Assembly (NCBI GenBank): GCA_027382625.1
Contig: JAJKFJ010021401.1
Span: forward strand, 23,729-87,728
Length of the DNA stretch: 64,000 nucleotides
Source of the DNA: Tetmemena sp. SeJ-2015
Lineage: Eukaryota > Ciliophora > Spirotrichea > Sporadotrichida > Oxytrichidae
Direction of reading: 5' to 3'
Position 1 is the stretch's first letter, and each line of letters begins with the position of its first letter. Below, one piece after another: positions 24,080-36,600 of this stretch. The notes beneath the pieces are model-generated. The model was not told where the DNA came from. It did no database searches and was given only the letters and a program-made list of their open reading frames with translations. The position numbers were made by a program, and so were the translations under genes.

Positions 24080-24836
24080 TAACTAAATTAAGGAAATCAG
24101 AAAGCAATTCAACGCTGCAATTTAAATTCAGTAATTAGAGTAAGAATAAGCTATGATGCATAATAACTCAGATCCACATTAAGTATCATACGGATAGGCT
24201 AATATCCCTTCCTCAGAGCTTGATGAGAAAGTGAACTAATTTTTCCAAGTGCCTACTCAACAGTATCATGAACACCAAATGCTACTGTAGCAACCTCACT
24301 TTATGTCTCCAGAGCAAATGCATTAGCAGCAGTTGCTTTAATAACAACTCCTCTTGTAGTAGCACTTGCAGCAATAGTAACTCTAATAGTAGAGTCAATA
24401 TTAAATCGACCCTTCTCAGCTTGCTTTGTTATAAAGCCAATAAAACTATCAGCTACTGCTCTAGTAGTAACAGTAGTAGCAGTACTATCAGCAATAACTT
24501 TTGTAGCAATAATATATTTAGTAGCAATAAATGTAACAGCAGCAAATCTAAATGTAGTTATAACAACAGATGCTGTAGCAGCAAATATAACCCCAACCCT
24601 AAATACATCCCCTCTTACAGCAACTTCCCATTCCTAATTTCGCTGCGGCCCACTCATCCCCTAGTCAATAAGAGCTCAACAAATAAAATAGTCCTAATGG
24701 AACTCAGGCCTAACCATATTTTAGAGTAATGAAGGTTAATTAAAACGATCTGAAGGTGAGAGGAGGAGAGGGAACTAATTCTCCATTGAGATAGCCTGCG
24801 AATAATAACGATGATGATACTATGATTATTGATTGA
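24080..24836 (+). CDS. Polyglutamine-rich protein or C-terminal extension of the kinase
   Basis: With TAA/TAG as Gln, one frame from about 24080 to TGA 24834-24836 encodes a protein dominated by Gln, with runs broken by Leu, Met, Tyr and Ile between about 24270 and 24600, then a Pro/Ser region (PLLQQLPIPNF) and an acidic end (NNNDDDTMIID). All four Gln codons (CAA, CAG, TAA, TAG) are mixed in the tract. No start codon is obvious. It may continue the preceding kinase gene through an IES or intron at about 24040-24080, or it may be its own gene. Function unknown; such tracts often mark transcription-related or aggregating proteins. Confidence 0.55.
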
Positions 24837-25472
24837 CTTAGTTGAATTTGCATATTTGAATGGCTCATTTATGTAAACTGAGAGGCAGTTATACTATAAC
24901 AAATACAAGTATAAACTGTCTATCTTCTTTTAATGCTTTTAGGTTTTTAAATTCTTTTTTGCAATAATCTTGTGCTTTTTGTAATAATTTTGAATCATTT
25001 TGGATGGAATATTGCTCAAATTATTTGTGTAAAAATTCTTTAATTTCTTCTGAATGTTCAAATTGCATTCTTTTATTTTTGCAATAGAAGAAAAATTCAT
25101 TTTCACAATATAGAATTACAAAAAGCAAAATACTTGACTCACTTATTGCATCTTGACTTACTGCATATTGAGTTGAGCTTCATTCTTTGTCCAAAAGATG
25201 AATTCCTTTTTTTTCAAAAAATGTTTTGAACATTTGAATACTCACCTGAGGCTTAAGAAGGAATAGTAAACTATTAAAATAAGAACTGAAAAGTATGCAA
25301 TCTCAAAAATACATTCTAAAATTCTAAGCTCTCAACAATTCAAGCTTCTTTTTATTAAATTATTTAAAAGAATACCAAATTATCAATAGCAGACCCTAAA
25401 TTAAAAATTAAAAAAGGGCGATATAATTTTTACCTTTAGTAAAATGATTTGCTCTCATTACTAGAAATAGAG
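24837..25472. other. AT-rich intergenic stretch
   Basis: No frame with coding character on either strand. Contains several TTTTGTAATAATTTTG and TTTTTGCAATA-like phrases between 24955 and 25090, but no clean tandem repeat. Confidence 0.5.
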
Positions 25473-28320
25473 ATGAGACCTTCTAGGAATTTCTTTAAGC
25501 TTCTTGGCCTTAAAGGGCATCCAAATTTTATTCCATTAACTCTTTTAAATTATATAACTTCTTTTTGTCTCAAGTAAATAATTCAATTTAACATTTTTAA
25601 GGTCCCAGCTTTAATTTTGAATAAGCCATCTTGCATTAGTTCTGAGCAGAGAAAACAGTAAATCAAGATTTCTTTGGACGAGGCAGAGTCAAAAGTAGTT
25701 AATTATTTTTAGCAAAACCCAGATGATTTCAAATAGTTATAAGGAAAAGGTAAAGAAGCAAAAGATTTTGAACCTAAGGATATAAAGAAGATTCATTTTA
25801 TCAAATCGAAGTAAGTTCAAATTTAGAGATCATAACAATTTTAGATGCTGTATTTAGTTCTTGATTTTCTATAACTATGAGCAAGAGAAATTCCAGATTC
25901 TGTCTTTTAAGCCTTTTACAATTTCAACAAGACACCATGATATCAATGATGGCTTCATAAATCTCCAAAAATTCGATCAACTTTACTTTCCCTGCTCAGA
26001 GAAAAACTGCTGCATGATTCCTCATTTCTTCCATGTGGTATATCCAGACATAACAGTTAAAAGCTAAGATATTATAAGCACGGACGGAGAAACTCTCAAC
26101 AGCAATCCCTACTATTCTTTCTTGAGCAACTTAGATAGAAAGCCTAAATTTAAGTACGAGGGCTTTGCGAAGTAAATGCAAAATATGCACAGTGAACAAA
26201 TAGTAGAGAGACCCATCAATTTCGGAGAGTGGAGTCTCAATGAAAGAGAAACTTTCAAAAGATACTTCTTAGTTTTCGGATACGGTAGATGGCAGCTAAT
26301 AAGGGACTCTTCAAAAAGCAGTGGCTACAATTTGGAGGAAAAGGCAGATGAGGAGATGATCCTATACGCTAATTCCTTCATTCAGACTATAGTAAGCTAG
26401 TTAAAAAGTCAGGATAACAAAGAAGTTAGAGATTTCTTAATAAACTTGATCGAACAAAACTAATACGATGCTACATTGGATTCAAATCTACAGATGTGGG
26501 GAGGAGAGACTTTCGTATTGAGAGCTTAATAGTGGGGCAAGAGAATACAGCTCCTATTCGTAGTAAGCAGAATAGTGAGGACATACAAAGAAAAGAGGAG
26601 ATAGTTTTTAAACCAAGTTGATTAGCCAGATAAAGTTGACTAAAGGCTCTACAAAGGATACAAGCTAAAGGAGAATCTTCTTAACTTTGTTTCAAATGAC
26701 TAGTTGATCGGGATGAGGCCAAGCTAGTGGTGGACTAGAAAACATGATATTGATTTACTACTTGGAACTTATAAATGGGGCTATGGTAACTACCAGGTCA
26801 TGAAGGACGATGTGAAGCTCAGCTATTCAAAGCTTTAGAAAAATGATACCTATTATCAGTTTCCCATGGCTGAGCAAGTTACTAAGAGATTAAAAAAGCT
26901 TGTGCAACTTTGCAGTAGGATAGATGGAGACTTCGATTTTGATAGTCAAATTAAATCTAGTGAACATTTACTAAAATTAAAAGAGAAATTTAAAAATTAA
27001 TTTTTGCTAATTAAAAATTCTTTTAAATATAAAACTTATTAAATATAAAGTTTTGGGGATTCAGGCTTCAATCTTGATGAGAAGAACTCTATAATTGAAT
27101 CAATATGTGATCTCGGTATTCCAATAATGAATGATGAAACTAGAAAGACTGATTGGCAGAGCATTAGAAATAAATCCTCTATTTTACTTAACAGAATAAT
27201 GGTCTAGCCTGATCATAAAATTGAAAAATTCATGAACTTCATTTAGCTTGAGTGCTAGAAGTTGATTTCAGAATATAACTCTGCCCTTTAAAGAGTAGGA
27301 TTTAAGCATCCTCCTGAATATTTCTAGAATGACTTTAAACTTATGAAAGCTAAGCAGTTGCGACTAGATTTGCTAGATCATAGCGGGCAGGATCTCTTTT
27401 TCAAAACTGATGATGAAGATGATTTTAAGGTGGATATCGAGACAGCTTTCAGAATTCAGAAAAGGATTTAGCTATTTAACTTCATTCGCAAGTTCATCTT
27501 ATGCAAGGACAACTCACTTTTTGAAGGCTAGTGTGGATGACTTGAAGCGAACTGCTTTTGGAGGAGAGACACAAAGATGAGTGTGATCTCCCTCATGATT
27601 GGGTGGTAGGCATTCACGATAGAGGGTTACTGCAAGCTGTTTCAGAAAGAGGTGTGAGCTATCTTAAACAAGCTAAATACGATCATGAGTATGGACTATA
27701 CGCCATAGGAGTTAAATCAAAGCACTTGCTCAAGAGAGTAGAATTCCTTTGCTAGTACTTCAAAACACTTCCTACTAGAAGCCAAGTCTAAAATCCTGAA
27801 AGATAGACTGCACTAAAAGCAAGTATGCTCAACATAAATGCAAGGCCAACTTAGAAGATAAAGATAAATATTGAGAGTGATAAGAATGGAAACATCAAAT
27901 ACCCAATTGAGATTAATCAGAGCCTTAAAATCTTGAATTTGGGATATATTGATTACGAAAGACCAAACTATCACTCACACAGAAACATCTTCCCCATAGG
28001 ATTTAAAACTATCAGGACTCATTAGAGTCTTCTATCTATAGGAGGAAGGGCAGAATATATGTGTGAAATTTTAGATGGAGGAGATAGGCCAATTTTCAAA
28101 GTAACACCGAGTGAGGAGCCAGATAAGGCTCTTATCAGAGATAGTACATCTGGATGCTGGCTAGAGATAGTTAGAAGAATAGAAGGCCTAACTAACGTTA
28201 GGAAAGGTAAAGTCAACTGTTAGTGGTCCAGATAGATATGGCTTGCAAGAGCCTCCAGTAATGCAACTAATCTAACAACTACCAAACGCTGATAAATGTT
28301 AAAAGTATGTATTCAGATGA
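25473..28320 (+). CDS. SANT-type and FYRN/FYRC chromatin protein, plus-strand copy
   Basis: Starts at ATG 25473 (MRPSRNFFKLL). An intron with GTAAGT near 25811 and TTTAG near 25857 is phase-correct. A Cys-containing block (FPCSEKNCCMIPHFFH) precedes a SANT/Myb-like helix set (WSLNERETFKRY..FGYGRWQLI) at about 26235. WTRKHDIDLLLGTYKWGYGNY at about 26733 resembles the C-terminal SANT region of CHD6-9 helicases. The C-terminal end has FYRN (NIFPIGFKTIRT, about 27985) and FYRC (SGPDRYGLQEPP, about 28222; ..QQLPNADKC). FYR domains occur in trithorax and related chromatin proteins, so a nuclear role is likely. The FYRC frame is offset by one base relative to the upstream exon at about 28205, and another one-base offset lies near 27555. 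A 21-bp TTGAAG-bounded insert at 27521 carries a TGA. Confidence 0.7.
27521..27541 (+). other. Candidate 21-bp IES, pointer TTGAAG
   Basis: TTGAAG at 27521-27526 and 27542-27547. The interval contains the only in-frame TGA of this exon (27538-27540), and excision joins LFE to ANCF in frame, as in the minus-strand paralogue (LFE..EILC). Confidence 0.45.
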
Positions 28321-28542
28321 ATCCCTTCTAATTTTTTTAATTTAATAAGATTAGTCACACTCTTATTCTACTTTATTCTACTTAGTTTTATATCCTCTGA
28401 GAAAAAAATATAAAAAAATATAATAAAGAGTGATACTAAATCTGTAGAAGAAGTAGCCATCTCTCTATTTTATGATTTATAAATATAATTTATCATGAAT
28501 AAGTAAGATATTTTATTGAATAAGTATTGTTAAATCTGTAAA
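28321..28542. repeat. Intergenic spacer with an imperfect inverted repeat
   Basis: Spacer between the two converging FYR genes. GATTAGTCACACTCTTATT (28349-28367) is nearly the reverse complement of AATAAAGAGTGATACTAAAT (28422-28441). This suits either a shared transcript-end hairpin or the scar of an inverted duplication. Confidence 0.45.
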
Positions 28543-31240
28543 TCAATATATAAACTTGTATTTAGGACACCTCTCTGCGTTTGGAAGAGACTAAAGGATC
28601 TGAGCAACTCCAGGCTCAGCCAATCCATATCTGTCAGGCCCACTAACTGTAACATTTGTTCTCTTATTTCCTTGAATTTCATTAATCTTTTTGCAGATTT
28701 CAATCCAAACTCCTGATGAAGAATCTCTGATGAGGGGATTATTAGGATCCTCTGAGCAAGTTACTTTGAATAATGGCTTTGGACCTCCATCCAAGATTTC
28801 ACAAATATATTAGCATCTCTCTCCAGGTCTAAACATGGAAGTATACTCTCTTAGACTTTTGAAGCCTATTGGGAAAAAGTTTTTCTCTGAATGATAGAAG
28901 GGTCTCTCATACTCTATGACTCCTAAATTAAAGATTTAGAGAGTTGGACTCACAGTTATTGGATACTTGATATTTCCAAACTCATCCCTATCTACTTCAA
29001 TCTTTGTGAATTTTCTTTTAGGATCTATTGTAGTTGAGCCAGTAGTCAAATCTGCTATTCTTGAGACGTTAGTAGTCTTTCTGTATTTCATAAGTTGGTC
29101 TTTATAGAAAAGACACAAGTACTCAAGCCTCTTCTATAATCTCTTTCTAGGAACATTCACATTTTCAAACCCATATTCCTCATTCTCTTTCAATCTTATT
29201 AAGTAAGATAATCCATTCTCACTCACAGCTCTCAGCAAGTTTCTATCATGCTTATCGCATATCCACTCTTCAGGTAACTTAGTAGTTCCTGCTTCTCTTT
29301 CATCCCTTAGCTTTTGGCACAATATCTCAAGACCCTATTCAAATAGTTTGAAGTTATTGCTAATAATCTCCTTCCTAATGAGTTTGAACATATTCATTCT
29401 AACTTTGAAAGTCAAAGCTCTCTCATACCCAAAATTAAAGCCATCTGCGTCTGGATCGTATACAAATCTTTGACTTGTCTTCTCAAATTCATGTGCTGCA
29501 CTAATTCTCTTTTTGTCAATCTTAAAGTCATTAACTTCCTCGTCTTTTTTCTGATCCTTCTTCTCTCCCCCAATTTCTTCTACATCAGATTTTGACTTTC
29601 TTTCCTCCTCTTCAGAAGAATCATTCTCTTCCTCTTCCTTCCATTAAGCTAGAACCTCGCATACTGGCTTTTGATAATCCTTCATTATCCTGGTCGATAT
29701 CAAATTTAATTAAGAAACAAACTTTTCGAGTAGTTTAATATTGTCTGGGGCAACATTTGCCTCTGCTTCTAGTCCTTTACTGTGTTTAGTCAAAAGTATC
29801 CTCAAAAGCTCCCAGTCATCCTTCAAATCATCAGATGATACAGTTGGAATGCCAAAGTTAATAAGGATTTCGTAGAGCTTATTTTTCTCAAGTAAGGAGA
29901 ATCCTGAAGCCTCCTTTACATGATCTGTCTATTCAAAATCAAACACTTTCTTTTCACTATTCTTCAGATAACTCTAAACCTATTTAAGCACATACTTAAG
30001 CCTTTTAGTCAATAGGTTTGGCTTATACTTTTACTGAGCTTGATCATTAAATGCGTAGTTGGGATTCTTTAGGATTTGATCATAATTTGCAAACCCATAC
30101 TCGAAAGTGCCAAAGATAAGATCAACATCGTGCTTCCTTGTCCAAACCTGAGCTGGCTTTCCTGGTTGAAGTTGATTCTAACTTATGAAATTTAAGATGT
30201 TGATGTTTGCCTTGTATAATCGCTGCAATTTCTAGTCTTGGTTAAAATGAGGAAGCGAGTTAAATTTCTATTGAGCGTGTCTATATTTTCTTACTAAAGT
30301 GGTGATGTTAGATAGGAGGAGAAGTCTTTTAGCCCAAAATTTAGCCTAATTTGCGGGAAAGTGTCACCAAAATCTTGAGGAGATGCATCTACTTCAAAAT
30401 CATTTGGCTTGGATACGATAAGAGCATTCAGTCTCCTTATAATTTCTTTGTTGTCCTCATCATGCTTAATAGATTCAATGATCGCTCCAACAAAGTAGTT
30501 AGCATAGCATCTGAGCTCATCATCCTATTTTCTGAAAAGATGGCGATCACTCAATTTTGAAATAGATTTTATCTTTGACCACCTGTCATATCCAAAGTTC
30601 AAAAGAAGTCTTTTCAAAGATCGTTTTTCCTCCTTGGTCCAAGATTAATGCGGTCTAGCAATTTCTGGATTCATGATATCTTTTCTTTCTATAGGAAATT
30701 AGAAATGAATGATGTCTTACAGATGAATGAGTGATCACCGAAGTTCAATATTTACTTGAAGACTTTATCATTTGGGAAGTCTTTGTCTCAGTTTGAACTT
30801 TCATTTGAGATAATAATGTGGAAAAAATGTGGAATTGGGCAGTTATTCGAACACAAGAAATGTACCCTGTCTAAAGATTTCAAGTTACACTCTTGAGATG
30901 GACTCAGCTACTCTTCATTTACTCTGACTCCTGAGCACAAGCTTCTTAAAATGACTTTCAGAGGATTTCTTATCAATACTCAAGCTGCATAGTATTTTAT
31001 TCCTAGAAGGGTTTAGATATTAAGTGAAACTTACAGGCCAGTGCATTTAGTGAAGATATATCTCTTTTCTATTTTGGCAAATTTGATGTGGCTCTTCAAG
31101 TCAGTACTCATCTTTTAAACCATATTAGGATCGAATTTATGTATGAGTCCATAGCCTTAATCTTTGTGTTAGATGTTCTCATCCTTTATATCAGTCCATT
31201 TGCTGTCTGACTCTGGACTCAGCAATATTGGAAACTATAA
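28543..31240 (-). CDS. SANT-type and FYRN/FYRC chromatin protein, minus-strand paralogue
   Basis: Reads right to left and stops at TGA 28545-28543. It matches the plus-strand gene block by block: HFLCSNNCPIPHFFH (about 30850), W-T-K-EEKRSL..FGYDRW (about 30600), WTRKHDVDLIFGTFEYGFANY (about 30100), WICDKHDRNLLRAVSENG (about 29210-29270), NFFPIGFKSLRE (about 28870), and VSGPDRYGLAEPGV with LPNAERC at the end. FYRN/FYRC and SANT features suggest a chromatin role. An intron at about 30685-30713 (GTAAGA..TATAG) fits. The N-terminal part is poorer: in the frame that aligns with the paralogue there are TGA codons near 30810 and 30985, and a one-base frame offset near 30350. The start is therefore uncertain, and the gene may be decaying or hold unrecognised tiny IESs. 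Confidence 0.65.
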
Positions 31241-31359
31241 TCATGTTATAAAACAGCAGTAAGCTTACATTAAAGATCGAAAATGATTTCTCATTAAAAG
31301 CTTAAAACTTTATACTTGTCATCTCACAGATTAATTTATTAAACAATTCTCCTTCTCAC

Positions 31360-33588
31360 TCAATTAAACTTTATCTTCCATTTATGAATATTAAAATATT
31401 TGAAAGGAATAAGGCGATCTAATTTAAGATTAAGAGTTTTATATGAGTCTAAATTCACAAATTATAATTATTTTAAGAATTTTATTGCGAAACTCCCACT
31501 TGATTATATTAGTTAGAGTTTTAGAGTTTTCTATTCTGCAAAGCCGCAGCAAAAGTATTCATCCCAGTGCTTTAAGGTAGTGGATTCTAAGACTGTTAGC
31601 TATAGTTATATGTCAAATTTAATTTTAATTACCAATATTTAATTATAGTTGGTTGACTATTGTTACACTGGTCTTTGCTGTTGAGATTAAGGAGAGAGAA
31701 GAAAATTATTGAGGAGTTAGGATTACGAGTCACTTGGCAAACTTGATAAATGGCCAGAGAGTTAGGAAAGGTTTTACCTTTATTAACCTGAGTTACTTGT
31801 AGATTAGGGCTAATTAGAAATTTAGGAGTGATGGTGAGAGTTTTGCTGGTTTAACATTTGCTGCTCTTAAAAATAAATATTATCTTGGATGTACTCCTAC
31901 GCAAGCTCCTCTACTTAATGTGGAATTTACATGTCAAATTAAGCACTTGCTATCACTTTCATGTTCTGAAGATGTAGATCACCATCATATTTAATTACTG
32001 GAACGCAATAAGAGTAGTTACTCAAAAAATTTTATAATTCGATTAGCATAACTAAAGAATTTAACATTAAAGCTTAATAGAAGTAGATTGACATTCAGTT
32101 TTTGTAAAGACTCTCTTCTTCAGAAGATTCTATCGTGCTTGAAGTACTTAATTTTGAACTTGCAAAATCTTTTCTTAAACTTGGTCTTGTGATTTGTTAA
32201 TTTCCTAACTGTGGCCGGGCCTAAAGCTTTTAGGAGTATTATCTTTTCCATCTCTTTTAAAATTAAAATTTATTTATAGAATCAACGAAGTCAGAGTTAA
32301 TTGAAATTTTGGATCTCGCTGCATCAAACTCTTTGACTTTGCAATTGATTTCTATCTCAAACAGTTTAATGGGAAATTGCTCTTTAAGTTTGCAGTCTTC
32401 GAGCTCAATTTTGTCCTAAACAAGTTAATTGATAAGATTGGACTTTTGAATGTGAATATTTTGAATGAGTTCTTTTTCCTTTTGCTCTAAGAGATACTTA
32501 ATAGTTTGCGTCCTTTATCTCGTTAGTTATTCAGACTTATGTGCATCTTGCTCTGCTTAAAGCATGAGGGCCCTTATTTGAGTAATGGAAGTGTCTGTCT
32601 TGCTTCTCCCGTCATTGATTTTGTCCAGAGTCTTTCTATAGCCTCCAACCTATTCAAAATTATTAAAGATCTGCAGCGTCTCTAATCAACATTTAAAAGA
32701 GGGAGTAACTTACTTTAACACTCTCACATAATATCATATAATGCACTTGCTGCACATTAAAGTATTGCATGTTAAGCAGTATCTCTCGTATTCAGAATTT
32801 GCATGCTCTCGACAAAGATGACTATTGCTCATTGATCTCATATCGTCTTCCAATAAAAATTGTTGAGCCAAAGCTTGCTATTATTTCTTATCATTCGGTA
32901 CAATCTAAACTTCAAATTTTTAACAATCTCCTCAAGCTTTATGTATTTATTACCTTATGTTTTTGAAATGAGCCGCAAGAGTGCAGCAATTACGAACACT
33001 ACTCACATAATGCTGTTCCTAGAGAGCCGCATTCATAGCAAACTAGCTTTGCTTTGGCTTTTTCACATCTTTCGCAGTTAGTTTTATTGAAGGGTGAGTC
33101 TTCTTCTCCTAACTCGTTGGCAATAAGTTTTTCTTCGGCATTAATTTGAGGTAAAGATATAAGTAGTTATAAATTTCGTTGACTCCGTTGCTTGAGGTTT
33201 TGGAGTTAGGATTATTAGAATTGAGTATAACCTCCTTTATGTAAGAATCAACGACTTGGTTAATAGGCCATCTTAGCATTTCTTTAATGGGATGCATTGC
33301 AGTACAACCAGGGCACTCGTAGAGTAGTTCCTTAGGCGCCTGCCCATTTGACTTTGAAGCCTGAATTTGCATTAATTACTGCTTCTTCTTCAGAGGCATA
33401 GTGAGTAGCTCTTTTGCCTTTCTTTTCATACAAGGCTTACAAATCATCCTAAGACAGCAAGTCATCGGAACTGGCTGTACTGGGCATCCGTTCTGGCATT
33501 CAAGACAGCAAAGATTAAACATAGGGTTGTGTGAGAGATCAGAGCTAACACCACCCTATAAATCCAAAGTAGCTGTTGGGAGCGACAT
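31360..33588 (-). CDS. TRIM-like RING / B-box / coiled-coil protein
   Basis: Starts at ATG 33588-33586 (MSLPTATLDLQGG). A RING-like finger begins CCLECQNGCP and continues through CCLRMICKPC to YECPGC (33520-33300). A first B-box follows (CERCEKAKAKLVCYECG..LCEQC..LLHSCGSFQKHK, about 33080-32955) and then a second (CREHANSEYERYCLTCNTLMCSKC, about 32810-32745). A coiled coil covers about 32680-32290, and a Gln/Ser/His-rich tail runs to about 31600, closing at TGA 31362-31360. RING and B-box order is that of TRIM E3 ubiquitin ligases, so ubiquitin transfer is the likely activity. A 29-bp IES with pointer AAATT at 33143-33171 is needed to join RING to B-box. An intron begins after KHK (GTAATA). 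Other inserts near 32745 and 32100 are not resolved. Confidence 0.65.
33143..33171 (-). other. IES with pointer AAATT (29 bp)
   Basis: Plus-strand AATTT at 33143-33147 and 33172-33176. Excision on the minus strand gives VNEINAEEKLIANEL and leads straight into the first B-box in frame. Confidence 0.75.
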
Positions 33589-33689
33589 TAAAAACTTGAT
33601 GTCTTTCTTCTATTATAAATTCAATTGTCATTACAGATTTTATCGATATAGACTCAATTCAATATCTTTCTTTACTTCAAGATGATAGC

Positions 33690-36600
33690 ATGTTTACAAA
33701 TAAACTATAGCCGATAAACACTCCTGATTTTTCAATATCTATTGACCTAGATATAAAAAAGACGACTGATAAGATAGAAGCAGATGATTAGATTTTTATA
33801 AGAAAATTATACCTTCATCATAAACCAAGGTTTCCAGAGTAGTTTGGAGCGGACATGGGTTACATCGTAATACTCTTGAGTGTCTAATTGATTTAGTCTT
33901 CTTACAACGGAGCAGGAATATTCTTGTTCAAGGATGGAAGTGACAAGAAATGGAAAATTGCAGTTAAGCAGAACAATGGGAGAGCAGATATCACTTACAA
34001 AGATATAGTGTCTTCACTAGGTAATCTCTCATTAAATAGCAGATGATTAGCATGGTCTTGCCATTTGGTACCTTCATAAACTGACATTTATATCCAATAT
34101 TGAGCATACATTTATTGAGTTTTGATAACAAAATAAATGAAATTATGAGCTTTAGAAGTGAGAAAGGGGATAAATTATAATTTATTGCTTGCAGTCATAA
34201 TGGAACATAGCTTTCTCAATATTTTGAGCACTACTCCAATCCAAGCAACTTACAACACAGCCGCTAAATAAAAGCAAAGCAAGTCTCCTGATTTGTTAAT
34301 TCGATAAGTAGCAATATTTTGTTAATTTTAAGGAACTAATACAAAGATTAAGCATCTGACTGCTCAAAAATACTTGGACTCATCTTAAAACATAAACTAA
34401 GGAAATCAAACCACAGCCAATATTAAAAACTTAAAAGCTGTGGGTATCCATACCACAACCAGTCGGGGCTAAGTTGGACAAGGATTACCATAAATAAACT
34501 CACATGAAAACTCTGGATATGGAATAATAGGTAACTGAAACAACTCTTTAGTGGACTATGCTAGTAATAACCAGCCTAATTTTCCATTTTTATAATAATC
34601 TTGGGAGGCAGGACTAATCTTAGATTCATGCATAGCAGGCTATTTAGAATATTAAAAATAGCAGGCAACTAAAAAATCTCTCCACAGGTAGAGATATTAA
34701 TAGACTCAAGCTGAGAAATGACATTTATTAGATTTCTTAACATAGCGCAGTAGCTGATACCAAAAGAAATAACAATACCCTTATTGGAGGTGTAATTTAA
34801 TTTAAATTTCAGATATATGTTGTATCTAAATTTGCAATAATCCAATCGCTAACCACAAGTCTGCAAAAGTCAATTAAAGAATAGTAAATTTGCAAAATGA
34901 TTCCTTCTTAAGCCCTTTAAAAGTAGCACCTTAAGGAATCTATAGGTAATTAAATCCTATATAGCCAACTTAAATAATAGTTGAGTAGAGTAAAATAGAA
35001 ACATTTAATGCTGAAAAGGAAAGTATTCCCGAAGATGATACTTCTCCAATTTAAAAACTTGCAACTCATTACCCCTTAACTAACTTAAATATCCTTGCTA
35101 AGCCACAGTTAGTCAGAAAAAGAACTGTAATTAAGCATAGTAGCATCGAGATGTATGAGGATGCGCGAGATTAATCTCATATTTCTAACTACGAAAAGAA
35201 ATTAGAGAATGCTAATATGCCTGGACTGTAACTGTTCAAAGAATAGATGTCCTCTAATAGCTAGAGTGAATTTGACAACAGCAGCATTGCTGATAGGAAT
35301 CGAAGAAATTCTTCGATCAGGCACTAAAGTATAAAATCTGGTGAAGACAATTACTTCTTCCCCGATGTCAATTAAAAGAACACTGAGAGATATAATATTA
35401 ACTTTGGTTAAGATATCAAAAGTTTTATTCAGCAGCCAATCATCAAGCAGAACAGAAACTTTTAATTTCAAAACTTGAACAGCAATTTCATCAATCAGAT
35501 CAATAACGGATAGAACTCACCTATTCTTAGCATGATAAACAACGACGATTCTCTTGTGATCAATAAATCAAACCATGATTCTCATCAAGCAAATTTGACT
35601 ACGAATGTGAGCTTAGCTTCTTAGAATTTATATGAGAATAGGAGTCCACATATCCTGAAATATAACGTGATAAATAGGAAAGACATCCCTGTTTTTAATC
35701 ATCAATCTAAATTCTCTGCTAATCTTAATCAAGAAGCCCAATTCAATATGTCGATCAATTAGAGTAGTAATATGAGCAATGAAAGCTAAACTTCTCCTTC
35801 GCTTCAAGCTACGAGAACAGCTCTTCTTAAACTCAAAGAAAGCACTGGCAATATGGGAATTAATGAGTATGGAAATTAAAATCCAAATGTCAGCTTATAG
35901 ATGGGCTAGAACTCATCTAATAGCAGCTAGCCAAATTACTCCAATTTCAATCACACTCTTAATAAAGATATTGCTAATCAAAATTAGCTTGTCTAACAGC
36001 AGATGCTCCCAAACTCATTGAAAATTTTAGAAAAGTACAAGTTCAAAATGCCATAAAACAAATAACTGCAATAGTATATGGACACTTAAAAAATTTAAAA
36101 GCCATAGCAACCTATTTAACAGGTGATTAATTATTTTACAGCAGTAGTTGAACGCTTCTCCAAATATAAGGAGAAATCTCAATAAGAGTATAGTAGAAAT
36201 GAGCTCCATTGCTTCCTTTTTGGACGAAACTTTGTCCAAACTCAAAAGCCGAAAACCAAATTAGAGAAACCTGAAGCCTCTAGACAATCAAGTCTTGCTG
36301 AGATTTTAGCAGTAACTAGCAAATTAAATGAGAAATTTCTAAAATAAGAACCGTGATGCCTCTCCTGACGATCATAATGCTTCCAGCGATTAATTAAGTA
36401 CTCTTAATGCTAGCAAGGTTTTGGACCTAAATAATGATATTAACTTTGAGGAACTTAATCAAGAGGATAGATTTTATCTTATACAGCAACTAGAAAATAT
36501 CCAGTAGAATATCCGATATCAACTTTCATTCATTTTATGTTACTAGATGGATCCCCATACGTGTTTCAAGATTTTGAAGATGGAGATGAATAGCTGTCAG

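Noticed and set aside
31440..32250. A long plus-strand open frame with a BTB-like phrase (VDYCYTGL)
   Set aside because: The minus strand of the same stretch gives a Gln/Ser/His-rich tail that continues the RING/B-box/coiled-coil gene. The plus reading has odd composition and no continuation.
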